Below, one piece after another: positions 26,901 to 37,790 of a stretch of DNA of 64,000 bases. Each line of letters starts with the position of its first letter. Positions within the stretch are counted from its first letter, which is position 1. Below the pieces are notes generated by a model. It was not told the DNA's origin, ran no database searches, and was given only the letters and a program-made list of their open reading frames with translations. The stretch is from Oceanobacter sp. (GTDB lineage: Bacteria > Pseudomonadota > Gammaproteobacteria > Pseudomonadales > Oceanobacteraceae), in the NCBI GenBank assembly GCA_002733645.1, contig NVWL01000020.1:1-64000 (forward strand). The letters are read 5' to 3'. Both the position numbers and the translations under genes were made by a program.

Positions 26901-27631
26901 CCCATGTCTTTGGCTTCGAGGATTTCGTTGGCCACAAACCCATTGATACTTTTTACAGGCTTGTAGGCCATAAAACGCGAGAAGGTTCGCGCCGCATTCA
27001 TAGCTTCACGCTCTGGCACCGCATCAGTACGGCCACGCAGCGCACCGTATAAACGACGCAGGTACTGCTTTTTGGTATCGTATTTTTCGACGTGATTCGG
27101 GTCCATACGCTGAGCCAAATTTTTGGTCAGTTTATTCAGCGGAATCACTTCTTGCTGACTGTCGTTCACAGTCACTAGAAAATCGTTTTGCGTCAGCTCT
27201 TGGCCCGCAACAATATAAAACTGCAAATCGTTTTGGCGCGCCACAGGCTGGCTGCCAGCGCGATCTACCGAAGCACTCACCCCGATGATCGCCGTAAATG
27301 GCTCGCCACTTTCACCTGTGGTCGGATGAAAGACCGCTGCTAAATAGCCGACAGCACCGTTTGGACGTGCGTAACTGCCGTCATCACAACCCAATACATA
27401 CGACGCCAACGTACGGACGTTTTTACCACGACCACGCTGGGTGGCTTCGTCTTGGCCTGGGTTGTAATGGAATAAGGTATCGTGCGCTGCCGTCATGATG
27501 GTCTGCACAGCATCCGCAGCGGTAGTTTTACCCGAACCATTGCCGCCCGAAAGCAGGTTGATTGGGCCGAATTCAAATTCAGTCGCTGGGATATTACCCC
27601 AGTTGATGTATACAAATTTCTTTAAAAACAC
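23990..27631 (-). CDS. mksB: SMC-like condensin ATPase MksB (JetC-like)
   Basis: This 1213-residue protein is the SMC-type motor of an Mks condensin. Walker A is GGNGSGKT (29-36) and the ABC signature is GTGSGGQLETP (about 1073). Walker B is VVLVDEAFSKMDE (about 1107). Between the two ATPase halves lie long coiled coils with a hinge near the middle (around 530-640, with YVEVTDPEWQSAIEGYIGGARFSIIVE). Partners are the kleisin-like MksF and MksE, encoded just upstream. The complex compacts DNA. In Wadjet a fourth protein (JetD/MksG) adds nuclease activity against plasmids. It starts two bases after mksE and overlaps the globin gene by one base. Length fits known MksB/JetC proteins. Confidence 0.88.
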   Translation of the reverse strand: MFLKKFVYINWGNIPATEFEFGPINLLSGGNGSGKTTAADAVQTIMTAAHDTLFHYNPGQDEATQRGRGKNVRTLASYVLGCDDGSYARPNGAVGYLAAVFHPTTGESGEPFTAIIGVSASVDRAGSQPVARQNDLQFYIVAGQELTQNDFLVTVNDSQQEVIPLNKLTKNLAQRMDPNHVEKYDTKKQYLRRLYGALRGRTDAVPEREAMNAARTFSRFMAYKPVKSINGFVANEILEAKDMGDAIRSVSDLMKTIYAMESDANTLAETIEILNGTREASGRYIDQWIDYNVLEYTAARSRYLNDQKNYLHAKEVQQQVRELLNKTQKERDVSQDRRKQVREQLITMEARRRGIDALQDKDAAEQAIADGKAKLQAQAIPLLEQDQMLQASLRATELLYGALQKTNVAAEIPTLGSKKIAEQARKVLAIKDQGAVDFRKLLGKDWVDLAPLEAHLDDAREQQALVNQWRDRFHDTELESSGISLRDQIARVADRREQKLQQAQHRMVQKQNDIASLESRQLNYPGFVRIALEAIMRECPQAEPRVLADYVEVTDPEWQSAIEGYIGGARFSIIVETAFEAEAAHILRQIPGGSRARVIQGEKAKKDSERMKISSKSIIDLMDFDHATARYYLEASYGSVEQVADLQALRMTRRGVTKEGLGSGSYSIYRCDVDDTELVFGMGARERALAAKRSELHTLEDVANEANFQLRQAQQLLDAVNLLRHVSFADQMQAMLDTQYQMQQAEDSLGGVDTSSFGDIEHEFTALKGKADDLDAQIKELDGELGRLQQQLNDAEKACKALSEHQEQTSDVADAKEDALRSIVSIWPDFNLEKRLEQSDKEAEESPVEAIENLRKSVAQELNATAYEIERNITEHNQRCQTADSIVYTPDYRDEHGAKFFTDVCGLQREIERIHNRLKNNILVEKQDKLHQLRESFNNVFVTNLCHSIYQSINDGKRILEDLNKELAHHRFGADRETYWFDWEWVPEYKEYWQFFDEVIKNPALGDGATLFTAELSASSIKVRDHLMSMLLEDDEQKAMRELERISDYRNYRAYEIYKQPANKEPIALSQYGTGSGGQLETPAYIIRSAAITSAFRFNEGDTHLRVVLVDEAFSKMDETRSKEVINYLTESLGLQLLFIMPTSKSGPFMDLVSNQFVFSKVPLAGGQTKGELQTRVLIDRQQCNQEKVQELWANHRRTIRHQASLDFMEEFA

Positions 27632-27633
27632 GA

Positions 27634-28569
27634 TTATTCTCCGAACAGACTGACGGGCTGTTTCTTTTCAGGCTCGCCGGATTCATCTCCGGAAACATCC
27701 TGTTCGCTTACTGTTGCTTCACGCTCTGTGTCTTCAGGCTCTGTAGCTTCAATATCTGCTTTCGACGACTCTGTAGCCTCAGCGGTTGCTGAGTCTGATT
27801 CAGGAACGTCTTCTGATGCCTCTTCGCTAGATTCATCCGCTACATCATCCTTTGCAGGTTCAGCTTCTACTGCGGTTTCAGACAAAGACTCTTGTGCTGT
27901 TTCAGGCAAAGACTCGGGAGCGGCTCCTTCATCACTCGCTTCGTCTTCATCACCCATAAGTTCGGTGAGTACTTGATCACTGACGTAACTCATGATCATT
28001 GGGCGGATTCGTAACCAAACATCGCCATCTTCTACTGAGTCTTCATTCTGAAGTTGGATCAAACGCATCTGACGCAGTTTACGGAACATTATTTTACGGT
28101 CGGTAACGTTCTCAGGCAGGCTGCGTTTTAATAGATTTTTCATCGCGATGCTTAGGCCTTCAAACGAGACCATGACACACCCTTGCTCATCCACCGCACC
28201 TTCGCGCAAGGCTTTATCGTACTGCGCACGTAACACCAAAATCAGCGCTACTTCGTTTTGATTCAAGCGCTGGCGAAACGACGGACTACCAGAGAATTCT
28301 TGATCTTCTTCCATGCCCGGCACTTGTGAACCCGGCGGGTACAAACGGACAAATTGAAAACGACGATCGTGCTGAATACGAATCCCCAGTATTGAAAGAT
28401 ACTCTCCAATCAATTCTTCGATACGAACATAACGGTCGTATAAGGTTTGCTCAATTTGGGATTCATCACGGCATATCACGCCGTAATCAAGCAGGCGAAC
28501 CAACAACTCAGAATATTCTTTCTGGTTCAGGCCTTCTTTATCTAATGCTCTTTCTATTTCATGCAACAT
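27634..28569 (-). CDS. mksE: Condensin accessory subunit MksE (JetB-like, DUF4194) with long acidic tail
   Basis: This 311-residue protein has a winged-helix DUF4194-type body at about residues 1-205 that matches MksE/JetB (for example [20 protein letters not shown] and [14 protein letters not shown]). MksE is thought to bind the kleisin and DNA. The last 105 residues are a low-complexity acidic tail, mainly Glu, Asp, Ser, Ala and Thr, ending in [10 protein letters not shown]. The core family is about 200-230 residues, so the tail is an extension. It could shield DNA-binding surfaces or recruit partners, but this is inference. It is 28 bp from mksF and two bases from mksB. Confidence 0.85.
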   Translation of the reverse strand: MLHEIERALDKEGLNQKEYSELLVRLLDYGVICRDESQIEQTLYDRYVRIEELIGEYLSILGIRIQHDRRFQFVRLYPPGSQVPGMEEDQEFSGSPSFRQRLNQNEVALILVLRAQYDKALREGAVDEQGCVMVSFEGLSIAMKNLLKRSLPENVTDRKIMFRKLRQMRLIQLQNEDSVEDGDVWLRIRPMIMSYVSDQVLTELMGDEDEASDEGAAPESLPETAQESLSETAVEAEPAKDDVADESSEEASEDVPESDSATAEATESSKADIEATEPEDTEREATVSEQDVSGDESGEPEKKQPVSLFGE

Positions 28570-28597
28570 AATCAGAATTCTTTTTAGTTAGCCCGGC

Positions 28598-30058
28598 TCA
28601 AGACTGCTTCTGAACCAATTCAAAGGTGAAGTGATCTTTCTTAATAAAGTATCCGTCACCACCTTCCTGACGAGGGTTTTCATCATAATCAATGAGGAAT
28701 TCAAACTCAGAGGACAAGCCATCTGCCGCCCCTAAGCTAATGGCATGCGCCACTGCAATAAAATCCTGTGCGGTATCGATGGGGATATCGCGGGTTGAGA
28801 CTTTTTTACCCGAACTTAACTTGCTGCTCATAAAGCTACGCATTGCTTGCTGATTCACCAAGAAAGCCTGATCCAGAACTTGCTGCACATAAATTTCACG
28901 GCGTGCATCAACATCAAAGTCACCTTTACCATCGTCGAGTGAGGCTTCAATAACCTGACGTGTTCTTGGGGCATGCATACGTACCTGAGCGGGATCAACC
29001 AAGCGAATCTGCGGCACTTCCATTAATAACCCGGCTCGCTCTAGCGCCTCGGTTTGAGCGTCTTCAGACATTTCTGTTAGCTTACGGCATACCGATAGTA
29101 CGTCATTGTGTTGCTGCGACGCTAAGTAGCTCATTTGACGAATGATGATGTCAGCACGTTTGGTAAAGCTCTGAAGCGCACGACGCAACGCCGGTAGCAT
29201 GATGTCGCTGGCGTTACGGAGGCGCACTTCGATGCCATCAAGCAGCGTCCACAGTACCGACTGGCCTTCATGGGTAAGATCTGGCAAGAGCGCACGCAAG
29301 CGCTTCTCGGCTTCTGCTTTGAAAGCAACGTCTCGTTTACGAATACCGTTAATCAGCCCCTGAATTTGATCTCGGTGCTTTTCTACGTTATCGGCAGATA
29401 GGCGTACGGATAAATCAGGCTGAAAGCGATTCTCCATAAAATCAAAGAAGGCTTCACTGGCGCGCTGCACAAGCAGTTGATCACCCATTTCACGGACGAG
29501 GTCTCGTTTGCGCTCTTCAAGCTCTGCGATCACATCGGTAAAATCACTGATAATTTGCTCAGAGTACTCATATGCATCTAGAAGATCGTAGATGTCTCCA
29601 CGCTCAAGAAACGATTCCAGTGAATTACGTGTGTTTCGAGTGTTTCGGTGGCGAGTATGCGCCATCGCCCGACTTTGGGCGTTGAAGGGTTCCGTAAACT
29701 GGCGACCATAGCGCGTGAATGCAAAGGTGCTTTGCATATTGGCTTCGTCGACTTGCTTCTCAATCCAGCCATAATCCAGCAATTGATTCAGCACCCAGCT
29801 TGCCTGCTCACGACTGTTACGAAAGCGCCCTTCTGGTGCGTCTTCTTCGCTGTCATAGCCGTCAGCCAGTACAGGGGCTCGGACTAATGCTTCTTGGAAG
29901 ATTTCTACGACGGTATCTCGCTGGATCGCCTGACCGTAGTCGGCGCTGCTAGAGCTATAGAGCCTCTGATAAAGCTCCCGCAGGCACTCCATTACCTGCG
30001 CCCGGTACTTCCCGGTAAGTGGGCGGAAAAACTGCCCTCGTTCCTGCTCAAAAAACAT
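28598..30058 (-). CDS. mksF: Condensin kleisin-like subunit MksF (JetA-like)
   Basis: This 486-residue protein matches the kleisin-like MksF/JetA subunit that bridges the two heads of an SMC dimer. An N-terminal winged-helix region (about 1-120, with FRPLTGKYRAQVMECLRELYQRLY) is followed by a helical middle and a C-terminal segment (about 400-486). It is the first gene of the operon, with mksE next. Recognition rests on sequence pattern and the characteristic F-E-B gene order. No promoter was identified with confidence in the 240 bp shared with the divergent kinase gene. Confidence 0.85.
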   Translation of the reverse strand: MFFEQERGQFFRPLTGKYRAQVMECLRELYQRLYSSSSADYGQAIQRDTVVEIFQEALVRAPVLADGYDSEEDAPEGRFRNSREQASWVLNQLLDYGWIEKQVDEANMQSTFAFTRYGRQFTEPFNAQSRAMAHTRHRNTRNTRNSLESFLERGDIYDLLDAYEYSEQIISDFTDVIAELEERKRDLVREMGDQLLVQRASEAFFDFMENRFQPDLSVRLSADNVEKHRDQIQGLINGIRKRDVAFKAEAEKRLRALLPDLTHEGQSVLWTLLDGIEVRLRNASDIMLPALRRALQSFTKRADIIIRQMSYLASQQHNDVLSVCRKLTEMSEDAQTEALERAGLLMEVPQIRLVDPAQVRMHAPRTRQVIEASLDDGKGDFDVDARREIYVQQVLDQAFLVNQQAMRSFMSSKLSSGKKVSTRDIPIDTAQDFIAVAHAISLGAADGLSSEFEFLIDYDENPRQEGGDGYFIKKDHFTFELVQKQS

Positions 30059-30297
30059 ACAATCTCTTAATTCACAGCGCGATTCAAACGCAGTAGATTA
30101 CTGAAACCAGCGGCCCTTTGCCAGCCTCATGAGACAACGATCACAACCTTGTCTCTACAAACTGCATAGACGCTCGATTTATGACTATACTGGCCTAATC
30201 AGAATATTAACAAAACGCCGCTTTCAGAGTTCATATAGTCCGCAAAAGTTGAGTTCCAAGTGGTGGCTACGAGCGAGTAATAGCAAAAGGATTCGTG

Positions 30298-32706
30298 ATG
30301 CCCATACACAAGGACACACTTACTCAAAAACTGGTTCTTTTAACCTCTTGTCGGTCACTAGTCAGGCTGCTTATCGCGGCCATATTGCTGATATCGGTCA
30401 CTATCCAAGCAGAAACACTGCCCCTAACCAAGGCAGGGCACCACCCAACAGGCACTCACTGGCAATATCAGGAATCTCCAGCCATAGCGCCTATTTATAT
30501 ATCCACTAAGTTTACCAACATCATCAGCTCAACTGATTGGACAGTGAATACCCACGACTATATTAACTTTGGATTTAGGCGGAATGCTTATTGGTTAAAA
30601 ATGGAGCTGAACAACCTGACGGATGATGAGTGGTTTCTTTGGAATCATTATTCTTTACTCGACACCGTTGCCTTGTATATTTGCCCTAGCCGAACTGAAA
30701 ACTCAGAGCTATGTAGCGTCCAATATGGCGGTGATCTACACCCTTATCATCCGCGTGCAGTGGATCATCCAAATTTGATTTTCCCTCTTAATTTAGAAAA
30801 AAATACGTCTTACGACTTGTACTTGTATGTGGCGACCGAAGGCACTTACCAACTGCCCCTAGAAATTATCGATTCAAAATCACTCAACCAGAACTTACTA
30901 AATAACAACCTACTTCGCGGCGGCTATTACGCAGTTATGCTGGCAATGGGGTTATATAATCTCATGCTATTTTTTGCTATTCGTGATCGCACGTACTTTT
31001 TGTATTCTACCTTTGTCTTAAGTTTTTTATTCTTCCATATGAATTTCGAAGGCTCAGCTTTTGGCTATTTTTGGCCTGAACAACCTCACTGGAATAAGGT
31101 GATGATGCCTTTATCGTTCGCGATAACCCAGTTCTTCTTTAGTCTATTTTTACCTCGAATATTGGAACTTAAAAAATACGCGCCATCTAGTTGGCTCCTC
31201 TACCGAATTTATACGCCCGTCACCGTACTGTTTATGGTTCTCGCTTTTGTTGCACCCTATTACTTCTCCGTTTCATTACAAAATCTTGTTAACTCTGTAG
31301 TTGCGGTTTACACACTCATCGTCGCCATACGCGTTTGGCGGCTGGGTCACAAACCGGCTCGTTTGTTCACGCTTGCATGGATTACTTTTATTATTGGTAC
31401 AATCTTAGGAAACATTAGTTCGTTAGGTATTGTTCCCCGCAATGCCCTTGTTCTTTATGGCTACCAAATTGGCTCTATACTTGATGTTATTTTGCTGTCC
31501 TTGGCACTTGGTGCACAGATAAATCAGTTGCGATCCGATAGAGAGAAAGACCAACAACGATTAAATAAAAGCCAAGTAGAAGCGATCAATAATCTAAAGA
31601 AATATGAAGACCTCTATCAAAATGCAATTGCTGGGCGCTTCCAGTTAAATGGTCAGGGAGTTGTTACCGGCTGCAACCCTGCGTTTGCTAAAAACCTTGG
31701 CTATAAAAATGCCGACGACGTAATTGCCGCCCAACCTCACATAGATCAGTTTATTCGCGCTCCGGAAGCAGCGGTTGAGCTATGGCAAACACTTCAGAAA
31801 AAAGAACAAATACAAGGGTATCAAATATCAATGATGCCGCGCAGAGGTAAAGCTGTAGAGGGTATTTTAACCATGCGCCGAGAGCCAAACTCTGCAACGC
31901 AATATTGGGTTGGATCATTGATTGATATTACAGAAAGCTATGAGCGTGAACTGGAACTAGAACGCTTGGAAGAGACTCGTGACCTCTCCGTTCGGCAGCT
32001 TGTGATGGGGATATCCCACGAGATGAATACACCTATTGGTAATATTCGCTTAGCCAGCAGCCACCTAAGCGAACAACTGGGCCTCGTAGCTCCGCCTCAA
32101 TTAAAAGGCGAACTTGATGAAGGTGTTCAACATATATCCCATAGCATTGATCGGCTGGTTGAATTAAATGATGTAATTCAATCCTCTCTGGCAGAGTCAA
32201 CAGAATACAAACCAGAAAGTACGCATCTACATACATGGTTAAGATCATGGAAAGAACGTACACACAACCGCTTTGATTTTTTGGATATTGAAGTTATTTG
32301 CACACCTGAAAATAGCTTATGGCATGGCCATGTTGAAATTTTCGATGATATCTTACTGCAACTTATCGATAACAGCGTCACTCACAATCCAGACTTGTAT
32401 GCAGACAATAAATTATATGTTCGAGTGTCTGCTGCACTTTATCAAGGTACTTTGAATTTACAGTATCAAGATAACGGCAAAGGGGTTAGGAAAGAAGATC
32501 AGGATAAAGTTATGTTACCTTTTTATACAACGCAAAGAACCCGTGCAAAAAAGAAAGGGCTCGGGATGTTCGAGGTACATAATTTAATAACACGTATAAT
32601 GAAAGGCTATATTGAATGGCCAACCACAAGTACAGGGTTTGCAATAATCCTTATTTTACCCGATTTCAATCAACATGAAGAAACAAACGATGGCATCTCT
32701 GTATGA
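30298..32706 (+). CDS. 7TMR-DISM sensor histidine kinase with PAS domain
   Basis: This 802-residue sensor has a signal peptide, a periplasmic 7TMR-DISM extracellular domain (about residues 45-180), seven membrane helices (about 190-400), a PAS domain (about 430-550) and a histidine kinase module. The phosphorylated histidine is in ISHEMNTPIGN. The ATP-binding N box is LIDNSVTHNP, with glycine boxes DNGKGV and KGLGMFEV. There is no receiver domain. The ligand may be a carbohydrate or other small molecule, as the DISM fold suggests. The ATG at 30298 is preferred to the GTG three bases earlier, given AAAAGG upstream. No response regulator gene is adjacent, so its partner is encoded elsewhere. 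Confidence 0.9.
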   Translation: MPIHKDTLTQKLVLLTSCRSLVRLLIAAILLISVTIQAETLPLTKAGHHPTGTHWQYQESPAIAPIYISTKFTNIISSTDWTVNTHDYINFGFRRNAYWLKMELNNLTDDEWFLWNHYSLLDTVALYICPSRTENSELCSVQYGGDLHPYHPRAVDHPNLIFPLNLEKNTSYDLYLYVATEGTYQLPLEIIDSKSLNQNLLNNNLLRGGYYAVMLAMGLYNLMLFFAIRDRTYFLYSTFVLSFLFFHMNFEGSAFGYFWPEQPHWNKVMMPLSFAITQFFFSLFLPRILELKKYAPSSWLLYRIYTPVTVLFMVLAFVAPYYFSVSLQNLVNSVVAVYTLIVAIRVWRLGHKPARLFTLAWITFIIGTILGNISSLGIVPRNALVLYGYQIGSILDVILLSLALGAQINQLRSDREKDQQRLNKSQVEAINNLKKYEDLYQNAIAGRFQLNGQGVVTGCNPAFAKNLGYKNADDVIAAQPHIDQFIRAPEAAVELWQTLQKKEQIQGYQISMMPRRGKAVEGILTMRREPNSATQYWVGSLIDITESYERELELERLEETRDLSVRQLVMGISHEMNTPIGNIRLASSHLSEQLGLVAPPQLKGELDEGVQHISHSIDRLVELNDVIQSSLAESTEYKPESTHLHTWLRSWKERTHNRFDFLDIEVICTPENSLWHGHVEIFDDILLQLIDNSVTHNPDLYADNKLYVRVSAALYQGTLNLQYQDNGKGVRKEDQDKVMLPFYTTQRTRAKKKGLGMFEVHNLITRIMKGYIEWPTTSTGFAIILILPDFNQHEETNDGISV

Positions 32707-32751
32707 TCCAGAGATGCCAAACATGTAATGGCCATTAAAAGAGAGGCGAAA

Positions 32752-34844
<2,093 letters not shown>

Positions 34845-35064
34845 TAGCGGTAAGACCGGCTACACAGCGACAATTCATCTTCTTTATACATGAACTCCAG
34901 TGTAGCTGGCCACCGATCAAATTAAATGATCATAGATAACATACGAAATACCTTAGAGGACAATGATATCTATTCGAATATATTTTAAATATATCCAGAC
35001 CAAAAATTGTAAGTTTGAAACCTCCAGCTAAAGTTAATAAAGTGAACTCCGACTGGTACCCGAC

Positions 35065-36381
35065 ATGTTTTTTTCCCGAAAACCAACAAAGCAAGATATT
35101 AACCATCTGACTGCGGATAGCGACAATCCAGTGCTAGATTCAATTTATAAGAATTTAGCCGTTGCCGAGTTCAGCCCAGAGGGCAATGTTCTATTCGCGA
35201 ATCAAGCCTATTTAGACATGGTTGGCTACTCAGAAAATGATCTGATCGGTAAACCTCACAAAAGTTTATGCCTATCCAAGGACGTTTCTTCAGAAGCCTA
35301 CGGGGAGTTTTGGCGGCAATTACGAAATGGGCAAAGCTCTAACGGTCAGTTCCGTCGTAAACATAAGGACGGGTCAACTATTTGGCTGGATGCATCTTAC
35401 GCACCTGTGATGCTCGCCTCTGGTGGCGTTGACAAAATCGTAAAAATTGCTCACGACATTACTGCAATTATGGCTGAAAACAAACGTAATGAAGATACCC
35501 GACGCGCCATTGACCTTTCGATGGCGGTGATTGAATTTGATACAAACATCATCGTAAAAACGGCCAACCAACACTTTTTAAACGCTACGGGCTACAGTAA
35601 CGTTGACGAAATAAAGGGGAAGCATCACCGTATTTTCTGCGAAGAAGAGTACGCACAAAGCCCGGAATATGAGCGTTTCTGGGCAGACCTTGCGCAAGGA
35701 AAGTCTATTAGCGGTCGTTTTAAGCGCAAGAAGAAAGATGGCAGCACCGTATGGTTAGAAGCATCATATGCACCGCTAAAATCGTCTGATGGCGAAATAC
35801 ACGGCTTTATTAAGTTTGCGGCTGATATTACTGAAAACATTGAAAAGAATTTACGTGAATCTGAAAGCGCACAGAGCGCTTATCACATCACCACGAAAAC
35901 CGAGCAAACTGCTGCCGAAGGGACTGAAGTCGTACAGGAAGCAGCACGAGAGATGGCAAAAATCACCGAAGCTGTCGCCGTAACCGCCGCGCAGATTTCT
36001 GAGCTTGGTCAGCAATCAGAGGAGATCACCTCAATTGTAAACACCATTCGAGGCATCGCTGATCAAACAAACTTACTTGCCCTAAATGCAGCGATCGAAG
36101 CAGCACGTGCAGGTGAGCAAGGCCGTGGCTTTGCCGTTGTTGCTGACGAAGTTCGTCAGCTTGCTGCCCGTACCAGTACATCAACCGAAGAAATTTCCAG
36201 CATGATCAACAAAATGCAAAGCGGCACGGCCAATGCGATTACCAGTATGAACACCTGCCAAAGCCAGGCTGAGCATGGGATGGATTTAGCGAATAAAGCA
36301 GGAGAAGTTATTCTTGAAATCCGTGCAGGAACAAAAGATGCTGTGAATTCCGTCAGCATATTTGCCGACGGACTTCGTTAA
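35065..36381 (+). CDS. Soluble double-PAS methyl-accepting chemotaxis protein (BdlA-like)
   Basis: This 438-residue protein has two PAS domains (about residues 20-140 and 150-270) and an MCP signalling domain at the C terminus. The hairpin tip is in [38 protein letters not shown]. It has no membrane helix and no signal peptide, so it is cytoplasmic. The two PAS domains share near-identical motifs (GKPH/GKHH with FWRQL/FWADL and [28 protein letters not shown]). This arrangement resembles BdlA, which controls biofilm dispersal in Pseudomonas, and Aer-2-like sensors. Cofactor and ligand cannot be read from sequence. It stands alone on the plus strand. Confidence 0.9.
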   Translation: MFFSRKPTKQDINHLTADSDNPVLDSIYKNLAVAEFSPEGNVLFANQAYLDMVGYSENDLIGKPHKSLCLSKDVSSEAYGEFWRQLRNGQSSNGQFRRKHKDGSTIWLDASYAPVMLASGGVDKIVKIAHDITAIMAENKRNEDTRRAIDLSMAVIEFDTNIIVKTANQHFLNATGYSNVDEIKGKHHRIFCEEEYAQSPEYERFWADLAQGKSISGRFKRKKKDGSTVWLEASYAPLKSSDGEIHGFIKFAADITENIEKNLRESESAQSAYHITTKTEQTAAEGTEVVQEAAREMAKITEAVAVTAAQISELGQQSEEITSIVNTIRGIADQTNLLALNAAIEAARAGEQGRGFAVVADEVRQLAARTSTSTEEISSMINKMQSGTANAITSMNTCQSQAEHGMDLANKAGEVILEIRAGTKDAVNSVSIFADGLR

Positions 36382-36434
36382 GAACTGCAATCGCAGAATC
36401 GAGCCTGTTTGAAGATATCCAGACACGATAGAAA

Positions 36435-37526
36435 TTAGTCCTCGCTGATTTCTATCGTAGGTACCGCCGTCCCCTCTTCCCTTAATGCCAACGTCACTGC
36501 CATTCGCCTTGCAGCATGACGATAAAGCATTGACACCTCAGAGCAATCATCCGCAGCAACCACTGGCGTGCCTTCATCGCTTTGTTCACGAATGTACTTA
36601 GATAACGGCAATGACCCAAGTACCTTAGTTTCATAACGTTCAGCTAACTCGTCTGCGCCATCTTGCCCAAAAATATGCTCTGCGTGACCACAGTTGGAGC
36701 AAATGTGCATGCTCATGTTTTCGATCAACCCCAGCACCGGAATATTCACCTTATTGAACATTTCGATGCCTTTTTTAGCATCAGCTAAAGCAATGTCTTG
36801 CGGTGTTGTAACGACGACAGAGCCACTGACAGGAAACTTTTGGCTCAATGTTAATTGAATATCACCCGTGCCCGGCGGCATATCAATAATAAGATAATCC
36901 AGCTGACCCCATTGCGTTTGAGTCAGTATCTGCATTAAAGCACCCGACACCATAGGGCCACGCCACACCATCGGCGTACTTTCTGTGGTTAGATACGCCA
37001 TCGACATGGTTTTAAGACCATGCGCTTCAATCGGCATAAACCATTTATTATCAATTGTTGTAGGGCGAGTACCGTCTTTAACCCCAAGCATGATGCCTTG
37101 GCTAGGGCCATAAATATCTGCATCTAACAAACCGACTTTGGCACCATCCTTCGCTAAAGCAATGGCTAGGTTTACCGCTGTTGTCGACTTTCCAACGCCT
37201 CCTTTTCCCGATGCAATCGCTACAATATTCTTAACATTGGCAATAGCCTCAACGGTATTTTGAGACTTATGTTCTGCCACAGACCAGTCTATGTATACTC
37301 TTGCCGAGCGACAGCCATCGATATTTTCAAGTGCTACTTGAAGCATCTGAGCAACACCGTCTTTTAAGTAATCAGAAGGATAACTGAGGTGAATATCCAC
37401 CTCGACAGCATCGCCACCAACACGGATATCACGCACGCAGCCTGCGCTGACAAGGTCTGAATCAAGATAAGGATCGGTGTAAGTTGCCAGTGCTGCTTCA
37501 ATATGAGCTTGGGTTAACGCGGACAC
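36435..37526 (-). CDS. apbC: Iron-sulfur carrier protein ApbC/Mrp
   Basis: This 363-residue P-loop ATPase carries [4Fe-4S] clusters to target proteins. An N-terminal DUF59 domain (about 1-90) precedes the Walker A/deviant P-loop GKGGVGKST. The cluster-ligand motif is CSNCGH, a Cys-x2-Cys near residue 245, and MIDMPPGTGDIQLTLSQ is conserved in the family. The start used is the GTG at 37526, just after a CAGGAG ribosome-binding site. An upstream in-frame ATG at 37628 would add 34 residues that do not fit the family. An insertion sequence begins about 240 bp upstream of this start. Confidence 0.93.
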   Translation of the reverse strand: MSALTQAHIEAALATYTDPYLDSDLVSAGCVRDIRVGGDAVEVDIHLSYPSDYLKDGVAQMLQVALENIDGCRSARVYIDWSVAEHKSQNTVEAIANVKNIVAIASGKGGVGKSTTAVNLAIALAKDGAKVGLLDADIYGPSQGIMLGVKDGTRPTTIDNKWFMPIEAHGLKTMSMAYLTTESTPMVWRGPMVSGALMQILTQTQWGQLDYLIIDMPPGTGDIQLTLSQKFPVSGSVVVTTPQDIALADAKKGIEMFNKVNIPVLGLIENMSMHICSNCGHAEHIFGQDGADELAERYETKVLGSLPLSKYIREQSDEGTPVVAADDCSEVSMLYRHAARRMAVTLALREEGTAVPTIEISED

Positions 37527-37790
37527 ATTCTGCTCCTGTGAAAGGATAAAACATAGATAAAAATCGCGACAAGTGTACGCCGAAACTGAGGCAAAGTCAG
37601 CGACAGAAAGCTGACGAATAAAAGCCAACGTGGGTAAATCAGCAAGTGCGATACTTGCCTTGAAGAAACATATAGACGCAGACCAAAATTACTTCGGAGA
37701 CACTAATGATTGGTTCAACGCCGTCCCATATGAGTACTGTAACGTTTCATTCTGTCACGTGGTGTTCCCCATAAAAAGTAGACACTCTAA

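Noticed and set aside
23556-30058. Complete Wadjet (JetABCD) plasmid-defence system
   Set aside because: No JetD/MksG nuclease gene is present next to the core, and the fourth gene is a globin. Only the condensin core can be claimed.
30129-30509. Frame of 126 codons overlapping the start of the histidine kinase
   Set aside because: It overlaps the well-supported kinase in another frame and lacks any domain or ribosome-binding site.
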